Of a stretch of DNA of 43,157 bases, positions 23,200 to 36,400 are shown piece by piece. A program made the position numbers and the translations under genes. How positions within the stretch are numbered: the stretch's first letter is position 1; every line of letters begins with the position of its first letter. The stretch is from Tetrahymena elliotti 4EA. Its lineage: Eukaryota; Ciliophora; Oligohymenophorea; Hymenostomatida; Tetrahymenidae. The notes under the pieces were generated by a model. That model saw nothing but the letters and a program-made list of their open reading frames with translations, made no database searches and was not told the DNA's origin. The stretch lies in NCBI GenBank assembly GCA_000231825.2, contig JH720342.1, positions 603,944 through 647,100 on the forward strand, in the 5' to 3' direction.

Positions 23200-25242
23200 T
23201 CACAAATCCTTTCTAACAGCAGAGAATTCAGGGATGTCACTATCAGCAAGTCTTTTGAATCTTGCATCTCCATTTGAAATTTTTTCAATAGTGCTTTCTA
23301 ATTTTTTTAAGAGAAAATTTTTAATTAAATATATCATCAACAAGTAGTTAATTACTTAAAGCTGAAATAGTAACTTCTCCTTCATGATCAAGAACTCTTT
23401 TTCTTTTACCAGGGTTGATCAAAACGACTTTGGGAGTTCCTTCAAACTTGAAGAATTAAGCCCACTTTTATTCTTAAGCAGCATCAATCCACATGAATTT
23501 ATATTGTAAACCTCTATCATGCTTAATACCGAATTAAGAGTGAAGAGTTTTGAATGTGTCTATAACAGATACATCAGGCTTACCAGAGTAGAATAAGAGG
23601 ACACAAAGGATACCTTCTTACTGTTTTAATTCAAAAATAAATTTAAAAAAGTGCTAAAATTCATTTTGCTTTAATGTTTGGCCATTTCTTTTTGTTTTTT
23701 TCTTTATTATTAATTAAATATAATTATTACGCCAAGACAGATGTCACGAGCAGACTTAATGTGCATTTCAGGAACTAATTCATTTAACCAGGACTTGGTT
23801 GCAGATTATTCTTGGGTACCACCAGGAACGAAAGTTTCTGAATTTAATAAAAATATAATTAAATAAATTAGATAAATTAATTAATTTTCTAGAATTTTTG
23901 ATCAGATACACTTCTATTTATTTTTTAACTCATTAGCATTATTTATTAAATAACAATAATTTGCTATTTCTTTTTTATTAATTTAATATTTCATTTAATT
24001 AATATCTTTTCTACTGCTTCTATGATAATAGTTTACTTTGTTAAATCTATGAAAATTAATTAACCCTATAAATCAGTGTTTATTGTGTTTTTATTTAAAA
24101 AGAAATAGTTAAATTACATGAGTAAACATTCAAGAAATTGAAGATTTCTTAGTACTTCATTTCACCAGTGTAAGGAATAGGTTTTCTTTCTCCTGTGACA
24201 ACAATTAAGACACTAGGGAATTTTTTAACTTAGTACTTTCTTACCAAGGCTTCTTCAGTGTGGCGGATGATACCAAAGAATTGCTTGCCCTAATATATTA
24301 ATAAATAATGTTTATTTATTATTTTAAGTTAAATTTTATTCATAAATGAATTGCTAAACCAAATAGATTTATTTTAAATCAGAATTATTCTAATCATTTA
24401 TATTAAATAAAAACTGTTTGAGTTGATTTTATTAAGTTGTTTTTTAATCATTTTTTTTATTTCATCTACTTTTTTCATTTAAAATCTAATTATATATGTT
24501 TGTGCATCATAAAAAAATATGCATTTTTATTGAAAGAGTTACTTCTTAAGCGACGGAAAGACCTTTGTAGATAAGAGGAGTTCCTTTCTTATCAGTAAAG
24601 AGGAGAACCTTTGGAACAGCAGGATGTTCCGAGATGAAAGTATCTATATTTGCAGTGTTGACTTCGACTGAATTATCATGTAGATATCTAGAAGCTAGCT
24701 TGAAAATATCGTTTGAAGCCAAAGAATCAGCAGGTACTTCAACATCAATTGAGGGAAGAGGAAGAGGAGGAAAAACTCTAATAGTAGGAAATTAAGTAAT
24801 CTTTTCCTTTTCACAAATAGTAGGTTCTTCACCACAGTTGACTGCACCAAAGGAAAAGAGGCCCTTGTATTAGTTAACAAGTGATTCCATTTCTTTAGCA
24901 ATTCTTGAAGAGTGTCCATCTTTTGAATGATAAAAACAAATTTATAATGAATAATATTTTGAATATTGTTTTGTATCTATTGAATGTCATGCTATTTAGC
25001 ATAAATAATTATAAATTATAAGACTAAAAGATTTTTAAATGAATAATTCATTCATTACCATTCATTCTGTAGAAGTGGAGGATCTATACAATTTTGGTAG
25101 TTTCTCTTTATTTTTAAACTTTCTTAACAAAGTTAAGGGAGGAAATAACAGATACGTGCGATTGGTCATAAAGGCTCCTTGAGAAGACGGAGCTCATGAT
25201 GAGACCAGCAATAATAAAAGTGATCAAAACGCTTCTATTCAT
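23200..25242 (-). CDS. P5/PDIA6-like protein disulfide isomerase with lost active-site cysteines
   Basis: Exons in transcript order: 25242-25059, 24919-24543, 24289-24118, 23837-23731, 23620-23356, 23297-23200; 400 residues. Residues 1-21 form a signal peptide (MNRSVLITFIIAGLIMSSVF). An N-terminal thioredoxin fold follows: SLYDQSHVSVISSLNFVKKV resembles P5 just before domain a. The canonical FYAPWCGHC reads FYRMNDGHS (residues 57-65), so both catalytic Cys are replaced. The cis-proline loop QFPTIRVF is kept. A second thioredoxin-like region contains KKFPSVLIVV. A third, resembling the P5 b domain, contains LLFYSGKPDV and GTPKVVLINPGKRKRVL. The protein ends RKDL, not KDEL. An ER-lumenal, non-catalytic chaperone or binding role is inferred. 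Intron 1 splits the Asp of the altered site. Confidence 0.88.
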
Positions 25243-27119
25243 TTTTAATAATATACTTATTTGATTACAAATTATTTATTTTTTAAATTATTTTTGTAAA
25301 ATCTTGAGTTCAATCTCAATTTAAATAAGAATATTTATTGCAATTTTATTAACAATTTAATTGCCTCATTCAAAAATAAAGATTATTTTTTTATCTGTAA
25401 ATATTAATTGCTATCATATTGTTCATATGTTAAGCCATCTTAAAACTCTCTCTTTTCATTCATTTTACAAATGTTTTTCTCAAATTCTTCATTCAAAAAC
25501 AACAAAATTTCATTGATTAAATCTCTTAGCCATAAGCTTGGTCTGTATAAATAAATTTATATGGTAAGTGATTGAACTAGCGTTAAATTTTAAGGGCTAT
25601 TTTAAGGAATTTAAATCAAATTTACAAGCATATGCTTAATAGGCTGAATAAATAGTAATTCAGTACGTGTAAAAATCAAATTAATTTTCAGAGATATTAC
25701 TAACAAATTTACCAATTAATTAATCTTAATTAAATTAGCTATTTTTTGCAAATAAATATCAAATTAATATTTCTACTATTCTAACACTTGTTGTTAAATT
25801 AATAATAGATTTAATCATTTCATTTCAGTTTTAAGCTATTTAGCTGAAATCATAAAATTAAATTTTATTAACAATATTCACTAAATTCCAGTCACTAAGA
25901 CCTTTTTCTTTGAAATTTTAGTTTAAAAAATTATTTAATAACAAAAATTTAATCTTATTTTTCTAAATTTCTCTTTCTTGATTTCTTTTTTTCTAAATTG
26001 AATTATTGATTTACACAAATTTTCAATTCTATATTTAGATTTCAACTTATTATTCAACAAAAAAATCTACAAAGCATAATAAAAATTTTAAAAGCCTTAA
26101 TTAAAATAATGAAGAGATATCACTTTAGGTATTGAGATTTTTATACTTGTTGTTAAATATTAATTTTTTTCATTTTATTTTCCTTCAAATCCTTAAAAGA
26201 TAAAAAACATAATTTTAAATCTTATATTAAATATTTTTTTTAATAAATAAAGAATCTAAAGAAACTTACAATATTTTTGAGCTATTAAGAAATCTTATTC
26301 AAATTTTGATAAAAAGAAAAGCGAAATAAATTCACTTTTTTCTTTTTAAAATATATTTCCATAATTAGTTTACCATATGCTAAAAATGATCATTTTATTT
26401 TAGAATAAAAAACAAATAAATTCTTAAATAGTAAATGAATGTTAAAAGATCTAATAAAATTAACAAAATATATTTTAATAAAGATAATAAAATTCAATTA
26501 TGCTAATAATGCTAAAATCTTAATAAAATAATTAACTCACTATTTATTACCATATATAAAACAAATGGAAACCTAATTTTCTATCATGAAAATTTGAATG
26601 ATAAAATTATTGAAAATAAAGGAAATATTAGAAATTGAATGTCGTTTTTAATACTCACATTTATCATGAAACATCTCCTCTTTATTATTTTTAATATTTA
26701 AGGTTTCTATTTATTTTACATTGAATTTCCATAAAATAAATAAATATCAAAAAATAAAAATTACTAATTTTTAAAATTTAAAAAGAATTAATAGTTGTTA
26801 AATTTTTTTAGAAGAGTAAAAATAATTTTTTATTATTTGAGGTTTTTTAAAATTAAAGTATGCATAAAAAATGAATGAATTATTTGAATGAAAACATTAT
26901 TGACGGTTTTTTATTTAAGCGGTTTTTTTTGATATTTTTAAATTATTTTTAATATTCAGAATATATTTTTATTGTTAGAAATTTGAATTATGATTAATTT
27001 CGTTCTTTTTTAAATACATCAATCAGTTGTATTCAGTATTAATATTCTCTCTATAAATAATAGATCTACTATCATTAAAATATTAATTAATCAAAAAATA
27101 AAATCAGACTATATATATT
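25243..27119. other. Divergent intergenic region between the PDI-like and oxygenase genes
   Basis: About 1.9 kb of AT-rich sequence between two divergently transcribed genes, so it should hold both promoters. A TATA-like run (ATATATATTATG) abuts the oxygenase ATG. I see no ORF, RNA gene or clear repeat. Confidence 0.5.
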
Positions 27120-29573
27120 ATGCAAAAAGAACTATTGATAGAAGAATCCTTGCTTTTGTATTTGCAAAGTTAACCTCCATAAGAGCGTCAGTAGAAGTTT
27201 GATAGTTTTACGGATTAGCAAAAGATAGAACTAGGCTTATAAATAACTAGAAAATTAATTGCAGGTGTCTAAATTTTTGATGATGGAGAGAAAAATAGTT
27301 TAGTTATTTCTGATGATCTTGAAAGTCTTACTTTTTAAAATATAGAAGTAAGTCCTTTTCCTACTCAATCTAGATAAATTATGAAGTATGTAGAGACAAG
27401 CAAACTTTCTTAATTTATTGATAAAAAAAAATTAGTCTAAGTAGATGAATTTTATTCTTTAATTTTTGTAAATTTAGAAGATTTGTCATATCACAATTTT
27501 GAAAATATTCTAAATTTAGATAGACATTTTAACAATGCAAAGTTTCATTTAAAATCACAAAAGAAAATAAGAGGGAAGAATAATATATAAATGTTTCATA
27601 TTTAAGGATCAACAGATGTTCTTCTTTCTTTAGATAATCTCAATTATTATACTCAGCCTTTAAATAGTACATAAAGAGGAGGAAAAAGATTAATATTTCA
27701 CTCAAATTAATTAGCTTACAGCCTCACAAAAATGATATAAGAGAGTGATTTTTTTGAAAAAAAGAATTTTAAACATGTTAATAATGTTTTTAGACTAAAT
27801 AATTTTTCTCCTGGAGACAAAAAATTTAAATCACATTATGATACACCTTTTTCAGACAAAAAAAATAAATTATTTTCTAAATACACTATGATAATATATT
27901 TAACAGGAAGTAAAAAATCAAAAATATCACAGCCTCCATTAGTTATAGAAGATTATGTAGTAGAAAATATTTAAGAAAATACTTGCATTATCTTTGATTA
28001 AAAATGTAAGCACGAAGGAAATAGCTTTGCAGATAAAAATAAAATATTCATAAGAACTGAATTGATATTTAAAATACTCAATTATTCAGAGGATGAAAAA
28101 GTAGCAAGACTATTTAATATGGCATGCTACATGACAAAGGAAATAAATCAATAACAATACTCAGCAGATTTATTTAATTAATGTGTTAAAATGAGATATA
28201 ATATAGATTAACCTAATGAAGAAAAATTAGATAAAGTTTACTTGATCAAAAGAAATTTAGAAATTGTTTACATAACAGATGGAAATTATTTTTGGTTTCC
28301 TATTCATGTTCCTTTGTAGCTAATAGGCTCATTAATTATATTGGATTACTTTAATGGAAAAGTTTATGATCTTGAAAATGTTAACATCATATCAAAACTT
28401 CTTGATTTAACAAAATTTTAAAATACTGAAAGTGATGAAAATTTACTTGATATTCTTGAATTTATTAACTTTAAAGATGAAAAGATAGATAAAAGTAGAT
28501 CAAGTTAGTTTTAAAATGTATCAGATTTCGTCCCTGACAGCTTATTAGAAGAGTTTGTTATTTTCCCTCATAATAGCAAAGATGAATATTGTTAATTAAA
28601 TGACATAACATGTAAAGATACATTTGAATTAAGTTAGAATCATGCTATATAAAATTGTGAAAACATTCTAAAAAAAAATAATGTTTTAATCTTTGACAAT
28701 TTGATAAAAATAAATTAAGACTCAATCACAATAAAATAAAATGACCAAGTAAATGGTAAAATAAGGTTTTGTAATTTCTATTTATAAACAGAAAGGAAAG
28801 TAAACTTTGCATCTGTTTATGTTGAACCATGTGGTTGCAAATAATTATATAGTGAAGATGATGTAATTTTATATAATGACAAAAGTATTCATACTTTTTA
28901 CCTTCCAGATATTCCTTTCTAAAAATTTGAAAAAGGATATAAATTATCTATCGATATTTTTAATAATGGTTTTATCTATCATTCTACTGAAAATTTCTCC
29001 TAACCATATACAAATGAAGATGAATTAGAGAAAGCTGAATCAGATAAACAAGAAAGTTCAAGTGAAGAAGATGAAGACCTAAATTCTGACTCTAATCAAG
29101 AGGAAGATAATGATTCCATCAGTTAAAAATCAAGTAGTTAACCTTAATAAAGCGAAGATGATAATGACTTTAAAGATATGAATAGTAATCCTGATAAAAA
29201 TAATAATGATTACTCAAGACAAAATTCTGAAGACTAATCTAGTTAAAGTGAAGACAGAAATGATATTTCAGATAAAGATAGTAATATTCATAGCAAGGTT
29301 GAAACTTCTGCCAATGATTTAAATTAAAAATAAAATTCAAAAAAGATTAATTCAAATAAATTTTTTAAATAGTAGCTACAGGATTCTGAAGTGGATCAAG
29401 ATAGGAATTCTTAGGTCAGTTCTGATAGTGACTAAGAATAGGAATACTATGCTTAAGACTAATATCAAGAGAAATCAATAAATATTTTTAAATAATAAAT
29501 ACCAAAAAAACAAAGATCGAAAATAGGAATTAACTTATTAAACAAATAAAAAAAATTAGTTTAAAAATTTTGA
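27120..29573 (+). CDS. 2-oxoglutarate/Fe(II)-dependent oxygenase with acidic C-terminal tail, 817 aa
   Basis: An intronless frame runs from ATG 27120 to TGA 29571-29573. The catalytic double-stranded beta-helix is around residues 215-320. FRLNNFSPGDKKFKSHYDTP supplies the HxD iron ligands (His239, Asp241). KYTMIIYLTG is a core strand. CKHEGNSF supplies the distal His298, and IFIRTELIF supplies Arg312, placed to bind the 2-oxoglutarate carboxylate. This order matches prolyl-hydroxylase-type and related 2OG oxygenases that carry an HEG...RTD/E-like motif. The centre (about 330-640) is unrecognised, with VEPCGCKQLY near residue 574. The last ~180 residues are disordered, rich in Asp, Glu, Ser, Asn and Gln, and end in a basic patch (PKKQRSKIG). 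No signal peptide is seen, so a cytosolic or nuclear location is likely. The substrate (protein side chain or nucleic acid) cannot be told. Confidence 0.82.
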
Positions 29574-29891
29574 AAGTTAATAATTGTTTTTAGCTTTTAA
29601 TTTATATTATTTTTTATATGAATAACTAAATGTAGGACTAACGCTTAACCTTTATTTTTATAAATTCAATTTTTTGTGGTATTTTAATCTTAGAAAATAA
29701 AAATAAATATTTTTAATACTCTAAATTAAGATATAGCATTTACAAAAACATAAACATATTAATAATTAAATTTTAGAGTAGTATTTAAAAAATTTATTAT
29801 TCAATTAATCAATATTCATTGGATTTAATTAAATAAATAAACAAATTTTTCAAAAGAAACAAAAAAAATAAATTAAATATCATAATATAAA
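29574..29891. other. Intergenic, AT-rich
   Basis: The 3' flank of the oxygenase gene. Nothing recognisable. Confidence 0.5.
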
Positions 29892-30347
29892 ATGAATTTC
29901 CAATAGAATGAAATCCCTTAAGAAAAATAGTAAATAAAGGGTAAATTTTTAAGCTTAAGAACTAAGGTATTCAATTTAAATTTGTATTTATTAATTTCAA
30001 ATATCTTCTTTTTTTAATATTAAAATTAATTCAAAGAATAAAATTGGGTTTGAAGGTAATATAATTTTTAAAAAAACCAAGAAAAAACAATTATTTAAAA
30101 AATAATTAAAGAATCTGATAAAAAAAATAAACAATATGATTTATAATTCTTAAATAAAATATTTTTAATTCTGAGATTGTTATTTTAAGATTTCTTGATC
30201 TTTGTCACAAAAAATAATAACCAGCTTTATTTAAATAACTTTAAATTTTGTCTTCTTTTTTAAAGAAAAGAGATTATCAATCTCTGTTTAAAAGGGAGGA
30301 ATTAAGTTACTCAAATAATAGTCACAAACAGTTTATTTATTATTTGA
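29892..30347 (+). CDS. Possible small three-exon gene with a 19-nt microexon
   Basis: A consistent splice model exists: 29892-29966, 30037-30055, 30190-30347, with GT-AG introns of 70 and 134 nt and TGA at 30345-30347. The product would be 83 residues, beginning MNFQQNEIPQEKQQIKGKFL and continuing through NKIGFE to a Leu/Asn-rich end. The first exon looks coding; the third is less convincing. It sits between two genes and ends 80 bases before the 3' end of the giant minus-strand gene. It could instead be the remnant of a longer gene. No family recognised. Confidence 0.3.
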
Positions 30348-30427
30348 TTCTTGAAATGATAACATTTGATTAAATAATATGTTTTTTTTCCAATAATAAG
30401 CTCTTTTTAAAAAATATGTAATATTTC

Positions 30428-33400
30428 TCAGTATTGTATTTTTTCCAATATTTTAAAATTTTTATTGGAAAAAATTTCTTGGTACTCACTCACTCTTTTT
30501 CTTATTTTAAAACAAAAACGTTAGTTTGATCTTCTAGGAGCATATTCTAGTCTTGATATTAAGCCATTTTTTAAATATTCATTAAGTCTAAGTTAATGAT
30601 AGTTTACTCTTTTTTAATTAATATATTAAGAACAAATATTAATTAAATTAACAAAATGAAAAAAATTACATTATTCATTGAGTATGTTTTTTCTCAATTT
30701 TTGAAATTAGAAACTCATTTATTTGACATAATTTAAGTTACTGATAGTTTCTTCAGATTTCATACTTGAAAGTAAGAAGTTTAAGTTAGAATTTCTTATT
30801 TTTTCAAGTTTCTTTCTTTCTGAAGGGATATTCATAAACTAGCTTTCAAGATTAAATTAAACAAGAAGTTATTCTTCATTGTAAAAATTATAGCCTTTCA
30901 AAAATTTGAGTAGAATTCTAAATTTTTTTTAGACATCTTTTAATTTGATCAGAGCTCTTATTTTTTAATTGCTTATTACTTAAATATTAGTGAATTTATA
31001 TGGATAAATTTTTTTAAGTTTAAGGAAGAAATTTTATATTAGATTGTTGTCTTTTTTGTTATCTTTAACTCTAACAATGACCATACCAAATAATAGTTAA
31101 GATAAGAGATATAAATTAGGCAGAATCACAACCAATACTACAAATAATTCAAAAGATTCTTATTGAGATGAGCTTTGTTCAATGTAGAATAAATTTAAAG
31201 CTAAAATGCATAATAGAGTAGAGCTCTATTGTAAATCATTGTAGTTTTGTTAAATATAGGGTTTCAGCCTTCCAACAAAAAAGAAATTAAGTGACATAAT
31301 TATGTTCATTATTTAAACCTAAATTTTTAATTTTTAATTAAATTTTTATTTTTTAGTTGTTGCTGTTATAAAATTATTTAATTTACTTAAACCAATTTAT
31401 TTTCTTTGAGCAAAACAAAAATTAGAATAATACTTGCTTTGTAAAGGATCTTATAGAACTCCCAATAGTAAAGTTTATCTCTAAACCCAGCAAATATATA
31501 AGAGTATTGAACTTTAACAAAAAAAGATTTTTTACCTTTTCTCACCAAACAGACACTCACAAATAAAATAATAGGTATAACAATACCGTAAATAATTAGT
31601 AAAGGTATGCAAAAGATAAAGATGTAGGGTAAGTGATATTTGGAATCATAGCACTTTATATTAAAATCTAAATCCATATATTTTTCCTTTCCAATCTAAA
31701 CGCAGTTTAATGTTTTACTTAAAGTAGTTATGATAGAGACAAAATAGTAAAAGTACATAAAAATCAATGCAGCACGAGCATGCCTTATGAACAAATTTTA
31801 TTTCAGTTTTAATAAGATATACCCGAGAACAAAATAGCAGAAAATAATGATTATTGGTTATAAAAGAGACCATAATAGCTAATAGAACCATATTGGATAC
31901 ATATCTGGATATTAAGCTAGCAAGCAGTCAATAGATTTACTTATACTTCCTAACTAATTACCTGATATTTATACTGGTACTGAGAGAGATGAAAAAGAGT
32001 TAAATAAACCATAAATTAAGGAAAGAATCTGCAAATGATCATTCAGAATCTTTGAGAAAATTTTTACCCTATCCAATTTATATGTATTGCTTAAAAAGAG
32101 AATTCCAGATTTTTTAACATAATGACCTAAAATTTTGGTAAATAATTATTTTTACAAACTCTTTACCATAAAGAATATGTAAATCATGACTAAAAGAATT
32201 TTCAATAAATTATTTATAACAATTAGCATTTAATTATCTTCACATTTGTAACATGATTTTTCAGAAATATATTCTGCATAAGAGCTACCCCAAACTTTGC
32301 CATAAGTATCACAAGATCCACATATTATTCCTATGTAACCTTCAACACAATTCAACTTTTTATAAAATAATTAAAATAAAATATATTAATATTACTAATA
32401 TTGTTTGTCTTATTACTTTTGATTCACTACTTTATGGCTTACAGACATTTGGATTAAAATTACAATAAATAATATCATCAGAAAATAAATTACTTCTCCA
32501 ATATCCATCCTTCAGTTATATTATTGATCCTGAACAAAATTCAGCTGATTCTGGGCATTTCTAACACTCATTATCAAAATTGTCTAATGAATATTTTCCT
32601 TCTGGACACGTTTCACAGATTATTGAGTTTCTAAACTATTTTTATATCTAACCTATTTTACATTCATCAAAGTTAAGCTATATATCTAGACTTACTTGGC
32701 TTTCATTTGTGTAGATATTGTTTTGAGAATCAACTAACTTAGGAAATACATTTGATTAAATTTTTAATAACATAGTACTAACAGGTTTGAACATAGTTTA
32801 AACTGTTAAAGAAAACCCTCCTTCTTGAAAATCGCTAGATTTCAAATTTCCTACACAATTAATTTAAGAATTTAATGAATCACATGTTATCTGAATGTTA
32901 ATTTGTCTTATCAGTACTAAGATATCTTCACTCAGATTAGCTTAATCTTCAATTGATGGGATGTAAACTGGAGTTCCTTCCTCATCAAGAACTTGTATTT
33001 TTTTAAATGTTATTTAATCTCCACTTTAAATGCCATTTAAACCGAGCTAATTTTTATTCTATTTAATATTGAATTCATTTTCAATTAATATATCTTAATG
33101 AGAAATATATATTTTTCTGAGTGTTGATCCCACATTTCTTCCATAAATTTATCCTTAGTTATTTTAAATAGTATTACCTAGTGCAATCCCTTTTTGTTAT
33201 AATAAAAGGAAATCTGGGACTACTTCTTAATAGAATAACCCACCACCTATTTAAGCTTTATTTGAATCAATATTAGAATTTTGTAAAATTAAATTAATTT
33301 TAGATAAATTTATTGCTCCTCCTGTAGATTGATTTGCTTAATTAAGCATAAAATCAGAAAAACTAATTTATAATGTTCCTAAAAATTGTATATTGATATA

Positions 33401-36400
33401 ATTTATTGCACCACCATTTTTTACAAGGCATTTATTAGAAACAAATTTTGAATGACCTATGCTAACAGTTGTTATCTCAGTAAGATATAAAGTTCCACCA
33501 TATCCTAGAAAGTTTACATTTTTTTCAAAATTACATTTCTCTAATATAATTTTGTAGCATTAACTTATTTGTATAAATGAAGATTACTTGTTTTAATTTA
33601 ATGTATTTGCTTACAATAATACAAAAAGTAATTATATTTAATTTAAGTTATTGAGTAGAATTAGAGAAGCTTCAATACTAATTGTATTATTAATTAATTG
33701 ACAATTAAATATATTTACTTAACCTTATTGAAGTTATTCATTTTTATTTTGTTATTATTGACTAACCTTTAAGAAAGATACTGTATTATTATAAAATTAA
33801 GCATCATCAATAGTAAAACTTGAGATATTAATTAAATTTAAAGCATAAAAATTGTTATTATCATATATTGGAGTTATTTAATCCAAATAAAATTAGTTTA
33901 TGAGTAACTTATTTGTGTCTATATCAATAAAGTTAGAGTTTATAAGCATCAATGTGTTGTTTAAATTGTTTATTTCTATATATCCAACTTGTAAATTCAT
34001 GTATGTTGTGTTAGAGGTCAATATGTTTATATCCTTCATATAAAGCTCTTTGCACATAAACGAAACTGTATTTATTTGTAAATTTTATAGGCTTATCAAA
34101 TTTAAAGAGCTACTATCTTTTATTTCAAAAGACTGTATTGTTGTATTTGCAGAAAATAACCCATAAAAAAATGAAGATGATTATAATTAAATTATTTCAA
34201 CATCAGCAATTTTTGTACTTTATACAAACTAAAAGTCTAAGAATTAAATATTTTAAGATTAATTTATCTTTACACCAGTTACTGCTAAAGACTATGCATT
34301 ATTTAAATAAAATATTTACAAGTTTGATGAGGTAGTAATAGTAATATCATCAATTATCAAATTAGTATTACTATTAGAGTTGAAAATTCTTTGAGCATTT
34401 GTTTTAAGATTTAGTTACTGCCCAATGTTTAAACCACTAATAAACACTTTCCTTATTTCTACATTTACATTATTAATTAAATTAATAATAGAATTTTAAG
34501 AATTTTTAATGCTAATTATATTTAGCGATTCTATCACAACTAGTTAGCAGTTCTAAATTATCAATTATCCTACTTAAGAGTTTTCTTCAACAATTAAATT
34601 TATATTTGTTAGATAAACTTTCTCAAAGTTTAACAAAGTTAGAGAGTTTTTTATTGACAAATTTACATCAGACATTTGGAATATTTTCATAAAGGATTTC
34701 GAATTAAGATTGATTGAATCTGTAGTTAATGACATTTAATTTATCTAAAAATTAATGATTTGTTTTGCAAACTCAATCTTTTCTTCCCAGCATATTTTTT
34801 AATTAATTGATTTGGATGAGTTAACTAAAGATAGTTATTCACTTGCTTTTATTTAGTTAAATAACTATTGAGATAGTGATTTTATACATTACTAATCTAG
34901 ATAAATAATTTCTATCACTTGAAGTGATGTGTCTATTTAAAAAACTGAAAAATTTGAAAGAGTTTAAATCAGTGTTTCTTAAGTATGGATACTCTCTTCG
35001 ATTCTATCCCTTTACTAAATAATTAAATTGCACTTATCATTTGGTGATAAAGGGATATTAAATTTTTCTATATCAGACTAAGAAGATAAAATAAGAAACA
35101 AACTATGCTGATCATCTTATGTTTTGATGAGCTAAATTACCTGAACTTAATAGTATTTATTTTTCTTTTTAAATAGGATTTTAAAACTTGAATCGTATTA
35201 TAACTGAATCAATAAAATATCTTCTTTCTCAATAATTAAGAAATAATTATTGTAATTGATACTAATTATATTAGAAGATTCATTTAATCCTGAATTAATA
35301 GTAGGGAATTATTATTAAAAATTCAATCCGTTATAGATTATTATATCCATAGGACATACAGAATAGATAAAGTTGTTATCAAAAGTAATCACTGCTTACT
35401 TTAAGCATTAATTTTTAATTTCAGTTATGAAATTTAAATTCCAATCATAAATATGAGTAGTTCCCTAATTTATTACAGCATATATTAGCTTCCTAAAAGG
35501 ATCATTAACTATATTTGTTACTTAAATTTTTTCTAGTGTGATCTATTTTTGAACAAGATTACCTTTTATATCTAATACTTAAATAATAGTATTTTAAGAA
35601 TCAATTAACATCACACAAATTAACTCAGTAGAAAGAGTAGTTTGGGTAAAATCGTAAGTATTTTATCTTTCTTCATATTCAAAGGGAACCTTCCACCAAT
35701 TATGTTGGTAATTGCTAATTGTTTTATGTTAAAGCTTAAACAAAAATTAATTAGGATAAGTATATTGAAGATCAATTTAACCAAGCTTTTGCGATAAAAT
35801 GTCATAAGTATAAATTATATTATCAGAGGGAAGAATAATATAATTTCCAGCAATTATTGCTTGTGATAATTCAGTTTAAGGAAGAGTTACAAGATTTGTT
35901 TCTTTAATTTATTAATCTTACAGATTTAAAGAGTTAAGTTTTAAGTCCTATTAATACAACAAAAACAGTTATTGTCTAGGATTATCATATAAGAAATTTT
36001 CTGGGTACTATGATAATTTTATTGTTGAGATTAATATTAGCTTATGCTTTTATAAATCTACTTCTATGAAGTAAAAATCATTAAATAGAATAAAAACCAA
36101 TTAATTATTATTTATCTAAATGATTTCAGTAAAATAAGGGTAAACAGTATATTATTCTATGACTAAAAGAAGGTAATCCACTAAAACTTCTTGGTGAAAT
36201 AAGTTAATAGAGTAGTTTGCCAAGCTATAGTATACCTGATATTCATCATCAATCACTATGTTTTGTATATTTTAATACTATACTAAATTAATTTCTGATG
36301 TGTATAGAACTTCTGTTAAATCATAACTGATTAATGAATTTTAAGTCTAAACATTTAATACATTTAATTGTGAATTTAAATAAACATTTACTATAAATGT

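Noticed and set aside
24695..24919. Minus-strand ORF beginning MDTLQELLKK
   Set aside because: It is another frame of exon 2 of the PDI-like gene; the correct frame gives the thioredoxin motifs.
32253..34335. Plus-strand ORFs at 32253-32468 and 34138-34335
   Set aside because: They lie antisense within exons of the giant minus-strand gene, which has motif support.
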